A DNA stretch of 15,605 nucleotides from Prevotella sp. CAG:485. Lineage in GTDB: Bacteria; Bacteroidota; Bacteroidia; Bacteroidales; Muribaculaceae. The notes below the pieces were generated by a model, which did not search any database, was not told the DNA's origin, and saw only the letters and a list, made by a program, of their open reading frames with translations. Location of the stretch: the NCBI GenBank assembly GCA_000437495.1, contig FR897800.1, positions 5,063 through 20,667 of the forward strand. The letters are read 5' to 3'. The translations under genes and the position numbers were made by a program. This document shows, one piece after another, positions 1 through 7,312 of this stretch (position 1 is its first letter; each line of letters starts with the position of its first letter).

Positions 1-1000
1 GCAGCGTCTGGAAGCGGCCTGCCACAGGCACCAGACGCGACATATTGACGAGCACCTTGTCGGCATCCCAGCCAAGCAACAGCGAAGCGCCGTATACGCA
101 CAGCAGATTGTAGGCGTTGAAGCGACCGGTGAAGTTCACCTCCACCTCGTGGCCGTTGAAGCTCAGCAATGTGCCGTCGAGACGACTTTCAATGATACGG
201 CCCCGGAAATCGGCGTCGCTGCGAAGTGAGTAGGTATATTTGTTGGCGCGCGTGTTCTGCAGCATGTAAAGGCCCGATTTGTCGTCGGCATTCACCAGGG
301 CGAACGAGCCGGCCGGCAGCATGTCGAAGAACATCTTCTTGGCATTGCGGTAGTTCTCCACCGTGCCGTGGTAGTCCAGATGGTCGCGCGTGAGATTCGA
401 GAACAAGCCCTCCTTGAAGCGCAGGCCGGCAATGCGGCGCTGATGAGCGGCATGGCTGCTCACCTCCATGAAGGCATACGAACAGCGTGCCTGCACCATG
501 CGTGCCAACAGCTCGTTGAGAGTGATGGGGTCGGGAGTGGTATGCGTGGTTGGTATGGCTTCCTCCTCAATGTAGTTGCACACCGTGGAGAGGAGTCCGG
601 CGCGGTGTCCGAGCATACGCGCCATCTCATAGAGCAGCGTGGCTGTGGTGGTCTTGCCGTTGGTGCCCGTAACACCCACCAGGTTTATCTTGTCTGACGG
701 ATGGTCATACCATGCCGAGGCCAGGCGCCCCAGCGCTTCGGCCGAATCGGCCACCTTGATGTAGGTAACGTCGGGCTGGAACGTCGACGGCAGCTCCTGA
801 CATACTATGGCTCCCACGTGGTTGCTGGCCACCACAGGTATGTATTTGTGGCCGTCGGTCTGTGTGCCTTTCACGGCCACGAAAAGGGCATCCTTACCTG
901 CCCGGCGCGAATCAGACGCCAGAGTGGTTATATTGCGGTCTGTGGCCCCTATCACCTCCAGAGGCTCTATATCGCGTATGAGTTGGCTCAGTTTTTTCAT
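1..1000 (-). CDS. murE: UDP-N-acetylmuramoyl-tripeptide synthetase MurE, C-terminus cut by window edge
   Basis: Cytoplasmic Mur ligase that adds the third amino acid of the peptidoglycan stem peptide to UDP-MurNAc-L-Ala-D-Glu using ATP. I translated it by hand from the ATG at 1000-998; about 333 of the usual ~480-490 residues are in the window and the frame runs off the left edge. Visible motifs are the Mur-ligase P-loop GTNGKTT (about residues 112-118), the substrate-loop TTHTTPDP (about 153-160) and SNLTRDHLDYHG, which is typical of MurE rather than MurC, D or F. The C-terminal motif that separates meso-diaminopimelate from lysine enzymes lies outside the window, so the amino acid added is inferred (DAP is usual in Bacteroidales). 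It starts 22 bp after the PBP stop with no Shine-Dalgarno sequence and is the last visible gene of the rsmH-ftsL-PBP-murE operon. Confidence 0.95.
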   Translation of the reverse strand, partial: MKKLSQLIRDIEPLEVIGATDRNITTLASDSRRAGKDALFVAVKGTQTDGHKYIPVVASNHVGAIVCQELPSTFQPDVTYIKVADSAEALGRLASAWYDHPSDKINLVGVTGTNGKTTTATLLYEMARMLGHRAGLLSTVCNYIEEEAIPTTHTTPDPITLNELLARMVQARCSYAFMEVSSHAAHQRRIAGLRFKEGLFSNLTRDHLDYHGTVENYRNAKKMFFDMLPAGSFALVNADDKSGLYMLQNTRANKYTYSLRSDADFRGRIIESRLDGTLLSFNGHEVEVNFTGRFNAYNLLCVYGASLLLGWDADKVLVNMSRLVPVAGRFQTL

Positions 1001-1022
1001 ATATGACGGAAATGATGTTTTG

Positions 1023-3152
1023 TCATGAAAGAGTAAGGTAGATTATTTGGTTGCGCGTCAGTCTGGTTCCCGGCGCAATGCTTTGCTGCCGCACCGTGCC
1101 GGTACCCCGCAGAATCACCTTTACGCCCAGGCTCTCCAGCTCGCGCAGGGCTGAACGCGCGTCGTAGTTGCGCACGTCGGGGATAACACCTTTGGGCTGC
1201 GTGCCGGGTACCAAAGCGGCCAGGCGATGAGCCTTTATGCCCAGATACTGTTGCAGACGCGTCAGCGTTTCGGGCAGCGCGTTGCTCAGCACCGGAGTAC
1301 TCGCCACTGCGTTGTCGGCATACGAAGGGGTGTCGCCTAACATGCCGCGGGCATACATCCGCTCGGCCACGCGACTCAGCACTTTACCCGAAATGGACCC
1401 CGCGCCACCGCTGCCGGCAGGCGCCAGCACCAACACAATCACCGAATATTGCGGCTTGTCGTAGGGGAAGAAACCGGCAAAGGCAAACCGGCGACGCGAT
1501 TTGTCGTAGCCCTTCCCCTTTCCCTTTTCAAACACCGGGAAGCAGGTGCCTGTCTTGCCGGCCAGGGGTACAATCTCGTCGAGTTTGGCGCTGCGTGCCG
1601 TGCCCCCTGTTACCACCTTGCGCAGACACTCGCGCAGCATCGCCGCATGCTCAGGCGTGCACACCTGCTCCATAATGGGTTTGTGATGCACCACCGAGTC
1701 GCGGCCGTTCTCGTCACGCAGCGCCCTGACAAGGTGCGGACGAACATAGCGCCCGTTGTTGGCTATGGCGTTGTAGATGCTCAGCAGATAAAGGGGCGAG
1801 ATTTCCACTGAATAGCCGAAAGCCTGACGCGCCAGGTCGAGGTGCCGCGCCGTCATGGTTATGGGCTGTCCGGCCGAGTTCGTGGCCACAAGCCTCTTCA
1901 GGTTTGCCGGACGCTCCTCGGCAATGCCGGTGTGCATGCGGTCGAGCAGACCCAACTTCTTCCACCGGTCGTAGAAGAGCTCCGGATGGTCGCTGTAGCC
2001 GCGGAAGATGATGCGTGCCACGCCGGTGTTCGACGACCAGCCCATCACCTCCGGTATAGTCTTCACCGTGGGGGCGTGCGGGTCTGTGGTCTTCATAAAC
2101 GGCGAGCAGTCGATGGTGCTCGAGTTGTTCTTTATCAGCCCGTCTTCAAAAGCTATCAGCAGCGATACGGGTTTTATCACAGAGCCTGGTTCAAAACACG
2201 TCACGGTGCGGTTGTAAGCCTCGCCGTAGGTGCCGTCGTCACGGCGTTCCAGATTCGATATGGCCTTTATTTCGCCCGTGGCCACTTCCATCACCATTGC
2301 CGTGCCCCATTCGGCGTTCACCGCCGAGCAGCGCTCCATCATCTCCTGCTCCAGTATGTCCTGAATCTGCAGGTCAATGGTGGTTATCACGTCGTAGCCG
2401 CGCTTGGGCGCCACCGTTTCCCAGGCACCCACGCCGCTGTTGAAGGTTACCGACCGCTGGCGTCCCGGCACACCGTAGAGCAGCGAGTCGAGGTCCTTCT
2501 CCAGACCCGAATAGCCGTGCTGCTGGTCGTTTTCATCCTTCGTCACCACGCCTATGCTGTATCGGGCCATCATGCCGTAGGGCTGACGGCGCACGTTGCG
2601 CGAGCTCTGATAGATGGGCACCGACGAGCTTTTCCGAAAGTCTTTCAGGAAGGGGGCTTTACGTAGCGTGTCTATGGTCAGCTCGTCAACGCCGCGTGCC
2701 AGCACCAAGGCCCTGTTGCGCTTGTTTTCGGGCTTTGAGAACTCACGGCGGAACCGCGCGCGCCACGAGCATTTGGCCGCCGAGTCGGGCGGCAGGCTGC
2801 GCAGGTCGGCCGGGCGCGGATAATGCACGTCAAGATAATCGGCCAGAGAATCGAGCCCCGGCAGATTCAGCTTGTTGCTTGTCATCTTCGGGTGCTGCAT
2901 ATCCAGCTTGACGTCATACACCAGCATGTTGCAGGCCAGTATTGACCCGTTGGCGGCCAGTATGGAGCCACGTTCCGGCTCAACCACCCTCTCCCTGCCT
3001 ATCTGCTGATTGGCCTCTTTCTCCCATGCGTTCCGGTTGATGGTGGTGGTGATGACAAGCGATATGACTATAAATACAGCCACAATAACGAAAAACACTG
3101 TCATCACGCCGTAGCGAAACAGTATGCGTATCTTATTCCTCTGTTTGGGCAT
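1023..3152 (-). CDS. ftsI: FtsI/PBP3-like peptidoglycan D,D-transpeptidase with one PASTA domain
   Basis: Class B penicillin-binding protein that cross-links septal peptidoglycan in the periplasm, anchored in the inner membrane. The 709-residue protein has one N-terminal membrane segment (about residues 14-37), a PBP dimerisation region beginning with an RGSILAANGS motif (61-70), then the transpeptidase domain. All three catalytic motifs are present: S-V-I-K with nucleophile Ser324, S-S-N at 373-375, and K-T-G-T at 533-536. The last ~55 residues (about 655-709) form a PASTA domain, as is common in the FtsI of Bacteroidetes. The gene lies 24 bp after the ftsL-like stop and 22 bp before murE, the usual dcw position for ftsI. 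Role at the septum is inferred from family and neighbours; the enzymatic class is clear. Confidence 0.95.
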   Translation of the reverse strand: MPKQRNKIRILFRYGVMTVFFVIVAVFIVISLVITTTINRNAWEKEANQQIGRERVVEPERGSILAANGSILACNMLVYDVKLDMQHPKMTSNKLNLPGLDSLADYLDVHYPRPADLRSLPPDSAAKCSWRARFRREFSKPENKRNRALVLARGVDELTIDTLRKAPFLKDFRKSSSVPIYQSSRNVRRQPYGMMARYSIGVVTKDENDQQHGYSGLEKDLDSLLYGVPGRQRSVTFNSGVGAWETVAPKRGYDVITTIDLQIQDILEQEMMERCSAVNAEWGTAMVMEVATGEIKAISNLERRDDGTYGEAYNRTVTCFEPGSVIKPVSLLIAFEDGLIKNNSSTIDCSPFMKTTDPHAPTVKTIPEVMGWSSNTGVARIIFRGYSDHPELFYDRWKKLGLLDRMHTGIAEERPANLKRLVATNSAGQPITMTARHLDLARQAFGYSVEISPLYLLSIYNAIANNGRYVRPHLVRALRDENGRDSVVHHKPIMEQVCTPEHAAMLRECLRKVVTGGTARSAKLDEIVPLAGKTGTCFPVFEKGKGKGYDKSRRRFAFAGFFPYDKPQYSVIVLVLAPAGSGGAGSISGKVLSRVAERMYARGMLGDTPSYADNAVASTPVLSNALPETLTRLQQYLGIKAHRLAALVPGTQPKGVIPDVRNYDARSALRELESLGVKVILRGTGTVRQQSIAPGTRLTRNQIIYLTLS

Positions 3153-3176
3153 TTATATACCTCTTTCCCTGTGTTA

Positions 3177-3584
3177 TTAATTCTCCTGAGTCTCCTTTTC
3201 GGGCGGGATGCTGTCTGTGGCGTCGGTCTGCAGCACGAATGGCGGCTTGTCGCTGAACACCAGTCCCAAGTTATGCTTCTGCGCCATCTGCACCATGTCC
3301 GTTTCGCGAATCATGCTCATATAGCGAGCCTTTTCCTCAATGCGCTCGTTCTCGGCCTGTTTCAGCTCGGTGCGCAAATCCTTTATCTGGCGCATATATA
3401 CGCGTGTGCGGTAACGCATACCCAGCAGAATCAGCACCACTACAATCAAAAAGCAGATGAACCAGCCGTTGCGGCGAAAAAAATCCAACGACACGCCGCG
3501 GCCTTTGCGCATATTGGCCATCATGCCTCTCAGTCCCCTTTTGGTGGCGACCGCGCTCTGTTGCGTTGCCTTCGTCTTAGCCAT
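3177..3584 (-). CDS. FtsL-like cell-division protein
   Basis: A 135-residue bitopic membrane protein: a basic cytoplasmic N-terminus (residues 1-40, rich in Lys and Arg), one hydrophobic segment (about 41-57), then a periplasmic stretch with heptad-like charged residues (about 63-95) that fits a coiled coil, and a Pro/acidic tail. No catalytic motif is visible. FtsL proteins diverge strongly in sequence; the call rests on size, topology and position between rsmH and ftsI, where ftsL sits in dcw clusters. FtsL is expected to pair with FtsB/FtsQ and help activate the FtsW-FtsI synthase. The ATG shares one base with the TAA stop of rsmH (TAATG), suggesting translational coupling. Confidence 0.85.
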   Translation of the reverse strand: MAKTKATQQSAVATKRGLRGMMANMRKGRGVSLDFFRRNGWFICFLIVVVLILLGMRYRTRVYMRQIKDLRTELKQAENERIEEKARYMSMIRETDMVQMAQKHNLGLVFSDKPPFVLQTDATDSIPPEKETQEN

Positions 3585-4516
3585 TATTTACTCTCTGAAA
3601 GGGGGTTAAAGATTGCCACACGCAGTTTTGCGCTGCGTGCTCTCGGATTCCGCTCCACTTCCTCTTCCGAGGCCACCACAGGCTGACGCGTTACCAACTT
3701 CCACGGACTTTGGACGCGGCCGTAGATGTCTGTCTGCACCTCACCGTCGGCGCGGCCCGACCGGAAATAATTCTTCACCAGGCGGTCTTCCACGCTGTGA
3801 TAGGTGAGGATGGCCATTCTGCCGCCCGGCCGCAGCATGAACGGAGCGCTTGTCAGCAATTGCTCCAGAGCGTCAATCTCGCTATTCACCTCTATGCGGA
3901 GGGCCTGGAAGAGCTGCGCCATCTCCTTCTTCACACGTCGCGGATCCAGAGCCGGCTCGGAGGCTGCCGCAAGCTGCGAAGTGGTGGCTATGGGTTTCTG
4001 CTGCCGGGCCATCACCAACGCCTCTGCCACGCGACGCGGGTTGCGCAAGTCGGCATAACGGCGAAGAAGCCCCTCAAGGTCCTTCTGACTGATGTCACGT
4101 AGCAAATCGGCGGCTGTGCGGGCATCGGCATTCTGATTCATGCGCATATCCAGCGGAGCGTCAGCACGAAACGAGAAACCCCTTTCGGCGGCATCGAAGT
4201 GATGGAACGACACGCCCAAGTCGGCAATGATGCCGTCAACCGGCAGCGCCTCCAAATACTCCAGGAAATTGCGCATATAGCGGAAATCGCCGTGGACAAA
4301 AGTGAAGCGCTTGTCATCGGGCGCATTCTGCCGGGCATCGCTGTCGCGGTCGAAGCCGAATAACCGGCCCTGCGGCCCGAGCCGTTCCAGGATGGCACGC
4401 GAATGACCGCCGCCGCCGAACGTAGCGTCGGCATAGCGGCCCGCAGGCTGTATGCTCAGACCCTCCATTGAGGGTTCAAGCAAAGCCGGAATATGATATG
4501 GCAGACAATCGTTCAC
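3584..4516 (-). CDS. rsmH: 16S rRNA (cytosine-1402-N4)-methyltransferase RsmH
   Basis: SAM-dependent methyltransferase that modifies C1402 in the decoding centre of 16S rRNA. At 310 residues it has normal family length. Motifs in order: the SAM loop DATFGGGGHS (30-39), FDRD (55-58), HGDFR (75-79), DLGVS (99-103), ERGFSFRADAPLDMRM (111-126), QALRIEVN (204-211), YHSVEDRLVK (239-248) and PRARSAKLR (291-299). The start is GTG (4516-4514): the conserved N-terminal YHIPALL begins only a few residues later, there is no in-frame ATG upstream, and the next internal Met (residue 17) would remove conserved sequence. It is the first gene of the visible dcw operon, directly behind a good promoter; mraZ, usually upstream, is missing here. 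Confidence 0.97.
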   Translation of the reverse strand: MNDCLPYHIPALLEPSMEGLSIQPAGRYADATFGGGGHSRAILERLGPQGRLFGFDRDSDARQNAPDDKRFTFVHGDFRYMRNFLEYLEALPVDGIIADLGVSFHHFDAAERGFSFRADAPLDMRMNQNADARTAADLLRDISQKDLEGLLRRYADLRNPRRVAEALVMARQQKPIATTSQLAAASEPALDPRRVKKEMAQLFQALRIEVNSEIDALEQLLTSAPFMLRPGGRMAILTYHSVEDRLVKNYFRSGRADGEVQTDIYGRVQSPWKLVTRQPVVASEEEVERNPRARSAKLRVAIFNPLSESK

Positions 4517-4537
4517 AGAGCAATGCTTTTTAAGAAT

Positions 4538-4569
4538 GCAAAGTTACGAATTTTATTCTTTACCGTCAA
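4538..4569 (-). promoter_or_regulatory. Bacteroidetes-type promoter for the rsmH-ftsL-ftsI-murE operon
   Basis: On the minus strand there is GTTG (-33 element, TTG at 4569-4567), a 20-nt spacer, and TAACTTTGC (4546-4538), which matches the Bacteroidetes -7 consensus TAnnTTTG exactly. The predicted transcript would start at about 4531, leaving a short leader before the rsmH GTG at 4516. The -7 box covers the ATG at 4536 on the other strand, which argues against that ATG being a real start for the divergent gene. Confidence 0.7.
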
Positions 4570-4586
4570 CTCGGCATTGTCGCCCG

Positions 4587-4613
4587 GTAGCTGAGGTAGC
4601 TACCTTAGCTATT
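4587..4613. repeat. Left array of degenerate 9-bp repeats beside the four-helix-bundle gene
   Basis: Three consecutive 9-mers with a TAGCT core: GTAGCTGAG, GTAGCTACC, TTAGCTATT. The 16 bases at 4596-4611 match 5286-5301 on the far side of the gene with one mismatch (T versus A at the tenth base). The first two units, with the G at 4586, also form a perfect inverted repeat: GGTAGCT (4586-4592), 5-nt loop, AGCTACC (4598-4604). The array lies between the divergent promoters of rsmH and the four-helix gene. Confidence 0.7.
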
Positions 4614-4666
4614 CAGCGCCAGAAAATTTTTTTGTCAGCCGGGAAGACTATGTTAAAAATTTTGCT

Positions 4667-4675
4667 TATTTTTGC
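4667..4675 (+). promoter_or_regulatory. Possible -7 box for the four-helix-bundle gene
   Basis: TATTTTTGC matches the Bacteroidetes TAnnTTTG -7 element and would place a transcript start at about 4682, some 22 nt before the ATG at 4704. No convincing -33 TTG is found at the usual 19-21 nt distance (the nearest TTTG, 4631-4634, is too far), so this is a half-site prediction. It favours the 4704 start over the in-frame ATGs at 4536 and 4650. Confidence 0.4.
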
Positions 4676-4703
4676 TGAAACTAACCTCAAACCCCGGAAT
4701 ATT

Positions 4704-5372
4704 ATGTCAACCGTTGATTTTGCGCGCCATAAAACAAGCTACCGCAACCTTAAGGCTTTTCTTAAAGCTGAGGCTATTTATGATCTGACATACTTTTTTC
4801 TGCAGAGACATATAAAAAACAGCTACCGCACTTACGACCAGATGCTTCAGGCCGCCAGGTCAGGGAAACAAAATATTGTGGAGGGGCGCTCCGATGCGGC
4901 GGCATCGGCAGAAATGGAGATAAAGCTCTATGGGGTGGCGGTCGGCAGCCTGCATGAGCTGCTGAACGACTACCAGGATTTCATGCGTACAAGAAGTGTG
5001 GAGATTTGGGGTGCAAGGCACCCTCGCTATCAACGGTTGCGCGGGGTCTGCGCCAAAAATAATGACACGGCATATTACATGGCTTTGGCTCCCCGCTTGA
5101 ATGATGTGGAGTTCTGCAACCTTATGCTCACCCTCATCAACCAGACAATTGTAATGCTTAAGTTGCTGATAGAAAAGGTAAAAAAAAGATTTTCTGCAAA
5201 AGGGAGGCATCAAAGAGCAGATGCTTCGGGCGCGCCTTCAGGCGCGCAAAAACCAACACTAAAACACCTTCCCTCGTTCCCTACCGTAGCTACCATAGCT
5301 AAAATATCTACCCGGCTGCTAACGCTCACTTACTTGGCCAGCAAAGCGGAGATGTCGTCAAAAAGCAACTGA
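4704..5372 (+). CDS. Four-helix-bundle protein (S23/Avd-like fold, 'four helix bundle suffix' type) with unusual repeat-coded tail
   Basis: The only plus-strand gene. The core (about residues 8-165 from the ATG at 4704) resembles the Bacteroidetes four-helix-bundle family related to S23 proteins of 23S rRNA intervening sequences and to Avd of diversity-generating retroelements. Recognisable blocks are the early SYRNLKAF, then TYDQMLQAARSGKQNIVEG, then MEIKLYGVAVGSLHELLNDY, and LTLINQTIVMLKLLIEK near the end. Family function is unknown; nucleic-acid binding is only inferred from the relatives. In-frame ATGs also occur at 4536 and 4650; 4704 is chosen because 4536 lies inside the rsmH promoter and a -7-like box lies at 4667-4675. 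After about residue 165 the sequence leaves the family pattern: a low-complexity tail contains the triplets FPT-VAT-IAK-IST encoded by the right-hand 9-bp repeats, and the last 43 bp overlap the convergent serine hydrolase gene. The natural stop may have been lost. Confidence 0.8.
   Translation: MSTVDFARHKTSYRNLKAFLKAEAIYDLTYFFLQRHIKNSYRTYDQMLQAARSGKQNIVEGRSDAAASAEMEIKLYGVAVGSLHELLNDYQDFMRTRSVEIWGARHPRYQRLRGVCAKNNDTAYYMALAPRLNDVEFCNLMLTLINQTIVMLKLLIEKVKKRFSAKGRHQRADASGAPSGAQKPTLKHLPSFPTVATIAKISTRLLTLTYLASKAEMSSKSN
5230..5247. repeat. GC-rich perfect hairpin inside the 3' part of the four-helix gene
   Basis: GCGCGCC (5230-5236), loop TTCA, GGCGCGC (5241-5247): a 7-bp all-GC stem with a tetraloop. 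It lies in the atypical tail region of the four-helix gene, ~83 bp beyond the stop of the convergent serine hydrolase gene. Neither strand has a T-run after the stem (on the plus strand it is followed by A5), so it is not a standard intrinsic terminator. It could stabilise either mRNA end or be part of the repeat-associated insert. Confidence 0.5.
5277..5312. repeat. Right array of degenerate 9-bp repeats, inside the four-helix reading frame
   Basis: Four consecutive 9-mers: TTCCCTACC, GTAGCTACC, ATAGCTAAA, ATATCTACC. The second unit is identical to the middle unit of the left array (4596-4604) and the following bases also agree with one mismatch. Because the unit is nine bases long, it adds three residues per copy in the protein (FPT, VAT, IAK, IST). 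The 690-bp distance between matching units is a multiple of three, so both arrays share one reading frame. Confidence 0.7.
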
Positions 5373-6466
5373 TACTCGCAGCCCTTGTTCTCGCCCAAGG
5401 TTACTATTATGAGATTCTGCTCAGGGTTGCAGTATAAAATCTGCCCATACAACCCTAAGGCGAAAAAGCGGGGAGTAACAACCCGTTTGCCGTCAACCTT
5501 CTGCAAAATGTTATACCAGCCCAACGAATACCCGTCGTTATCAGCCGATGCATGGGTTGACCGTTCAATCCACTCTTTGCTCAAAATGGTCTTGCCGTTG
5601 TAAACCCCGCCGTTCAGATAAAGCCGGCCAATCTTGGCCAGATCTCTGACGTTAGTCACCAGGCCGCCGTAAGTCTTTGCCTGCCTGTGTTTGCTGTCAT
5701 CAAGCGAAATGAAAGCATCAGCCTCCATATCGAGTGGCTGCCACACCTTTTCCTGCAGATATTGAGCAAAAGGACGCCTCACAGCCCTTTCTATGGCCAC
5801 ACCTGCCAACGCCGTTGCCATTGAGTTGTATTCATGACACGTCCCCGGCGCGGCCTTGAAATGGAGTTTCTTAAATTGGCTCACCACATCATTGCCGTAA
5901 TAGAGATTTGCCATTTGAGAAAACGGGTTCCATCCGTAGTTCTCGCTGAACTTCAGGCCGCTCCGCATATCGAGCAGATGCTCTATGGTCAATTGCCCGA
6001 ACATAGGGTCGGCATCCTTCAGTTCGGGAATATATTTTGTTATCGTATCAGTTGCCGACAGATATCCCTCATCTGCCGCAATTCCGCATAATAATGCCGT
6101 TACTGACTTTGTCACGGAAAAGACGTTGGAGGGCGACAGTTTTGAAAAATTACCGTAATAACGTTCCAGCAGAATAGTGTCGTTTCTCACAATCAGCAAA
6201 GCGCCATTGCCTCTGAACCTTGAAAAATATTCGTCTAACGTCTCATTGTGAAACTGTCCGCCGCTGAATTTTTTATCTTCAAAATACCTGTCATAGACAT
6301 CAGCCGTAATAAGGCACGATTCTCCCTTTCCGCCGGCCTTAATTGTATCCAAAGCAAAATGCCGATACGTATCCACCGACGGGTCGCCGCATTTAATCGC
6401 CTTGAAAGCCGTGCAACCTGTCAGCAGCACGGAAAGCAGCATCAATACAAAGATTCCACGTTTCAT
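5330..6466 (-). CDS. Lipoprotein serine hydrolase of the class C beta-lactamase family
   Basis: A 378-residue exported protein with a lipoprotein signal peptide (hydrophobic residues 5-16, lipobox LLTGC with Cys18 as lipidation site). The beta-lactamase/esterase fold is shown by FSVTKS with nucleophile Ser117 and Lys120 (S-x-x-K), Y213-N-S215 (Y-x-N/S type), and a C-terminal ALGLYGQ block (about 336-342) replacing the KTG triad of true beta-lactamases. That pattern fits broad-specificity esterases, D-amino-acid peptidases or peptidoglycan-related hydrolases; the substrate cannot be read from sequence and antibiotic hydrolysis should not be assumed. The ATG lies 18 bp after the stop of the CPBP protease gene, so the two are probably co-transcribed. 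Its 3' end overlaps the convergent four-helix gene by 43 bp. Confidence 0.88.
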   Translation of the reverse strand: MKRGIFVLMLLSVLLTGCTAFKAIKCGDPSVDTYRHFALDTIKAGGKGESCLITADVYDRYFEDKKFSGGQFHNETLDEYFSRFRGNGALLIVRNDTILLERYYGNFSKLSPSNVFSVTKSVTALLCGIAADEGYLSATDTITKYIPELKDADPMFGQLTIEHLLDMRSGLKFSENYGWNPFSQMANLYYGNDVVSQFKKLHFKAAPGTCHEYNSMATALAGVAIERAVRRPFAQYLQEKVWQPLDMEADAFISLDDSKHRQAKTYGGLVTNVRDLAKIGRLYLNGGVYNGKTILSKEWIERSTHASADNDGYSLGWYNILQKVDGKRVVTPRFFALGLYGQILYCNPEQNLIIVTLGENKGCEYQLLFDDISALLAK

Positions 6467-6484
6467 AACCTTAGGTAATGCGGC

Positions 6485-7312
6485 TCAGGAGAACCATTTG
6501 TAGGCAATCAGCTTCTGTGAGTGCTTCTTGCGGTACCAGAGGGTAAGGGTGATGGCAAGGGCTATGCTGATCAGGCGGAAGATGTTGGAGGCAAGTCCGC
6601 CGGCGGCACTCGTATTGCCTTCGGTGGCAAACAGATACCACAACAGGTTCATGAGCAGATGCAGGAAGACGGGCACCCACAGATTGAAGTGCCATTCCAC
6701 ATACATCCAACTGAAGTAAAGGGTGCCGATGAATGTTGCGGCAAAAACAATCAGAGCCGAAATCAGGTCTGCGCCCTGATACAAGTGTATTGAGCCAAAG
6801 AGCAGGGAAGGAATCAGAGCGGCCAAGACAAAGCCGATTTTAAGATACCTGAACAGCATGCCGAACAGGAATCCTCTGAAGATAATCTCTTCAAAAAGAG
6901 CCGCAAAAACCACCGTCTTCAGGCCATATTCCCAGTTCATCTCTTTGTTCAGCGGCGACGTGAACAGAAAGCCGACAAACAGTGGCAAAGTGCAGACAAC
7001 GGCCACTGCCAGACCCTTCAGAGCGTTGCCGTTCAGGCCCAAGGCTTTGAAGATATTTTTGGTAGGTGCCGCTATGAAATATGTGGCACCGAAGGTGGGA
7101 ATGAAATATATCAGAAAGGTGCAGATGTATTTAATCAGACTGCCTTTTGGAAGCCCGAGGTCGCCAAGCCATTGACCCGTGTATTTATACAGCACCAAAC
7201 AAAACAAAAGTGCCGCGAATATATACCAAGTCCATTTTGCCGTTTTGGAAGATTGCGTATCCTCCCCTTTTGATTGTTTACCCTCTCCTTCCGATTGATT
7301 ATACATGCCCAT
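6485..7312 (-). CDS. CPBP-family intramembrane metalloprotease (Abi/CAAX-like)
   Basis: Polytopic membrane protein with about seven or eight hydrophobic segments. It has the family's conserved sites, numbered here from the upstream GTG at 7366: E-E-I-I-F-R (Glu159, Glu160, Arg164), F-G-S-I-H with His194, and H236-L-L-M-N240. These glutamates and histidines are the expected metal ligands and catalytic residues. The open frame reaches a GTG at 7366, but the first ATGs are at 7312 and 7306 and I chose 7312 (276 residues); the extra 18 N-terminal residues add nothing family-like. The N-terminus before the first helix is very polar (Gln, Ser, Glu, Lys rich). CPBP members include eukaryotic prenyl-CAAX proteases, bacteriocin self-immunity proteins and regulators of signalling; the substrate here is unknown. 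It is followed at 18 bp by the serine hydrolase gene. No clear promoter is visible; a CACCTTTG at 7346-7339 is one base off the -7 consensus. Confidence 0.88.
   Translation of the reverse strand: MGMYNQSEGEGKQSKGEDTQSSKTAKWTWYIFAALLFCLVLYKYTGQWLGDLGLPKGSLIKYICTFLIYFIPTFGATYFIAAPTKNIFKALGLNGNALKGLAVAVVCTLPLFVGFLFTSPLNKEMNWEYGLKTVVFAALFEEIIFRGFLFGMLFRYLKIGFVLAALIPSLLFGSIHLYQGADLISALIVFAATFIGTLYFSWMYVEWHFNLWVPVFLHLLMNLLWYLFATEGNTSAAGGLASNIFRLISIALAITLTLWYRKKHSQKLIAYKWFS

Noticed and set aside
4536..4703. Longer N-terminus of the four-helix protein from the ATG at 4536 or 4650
   Set aside because: The 4536 ATG sits in the -7 box of the rsmH promoter and the extra residues (partly repeat-coded) do not resemble the family. 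The 4650 ATG lies upstream of the likely -7 box at 4667-4675.
5230..5247. GC hairpin as an intrinsic terminator
   Set aside because: No T-run follows the stem on either strand, and it lies inside a coding sequence.
4586..5312. The 9-bp repeats as a CRISPR array
   Set aside because: Units are 9 bp, contiguous and degenerate, with no spacers and no cas genes.
5330..6466. Serine hydrolase as an antibiotic-resistance beta-lactamase
   Set aside because: The SxxK and YxN-type motifs are present but the KTG/HTG triad is replaced by a GLYGQ-type block, as in esterase/peptidase relatives.
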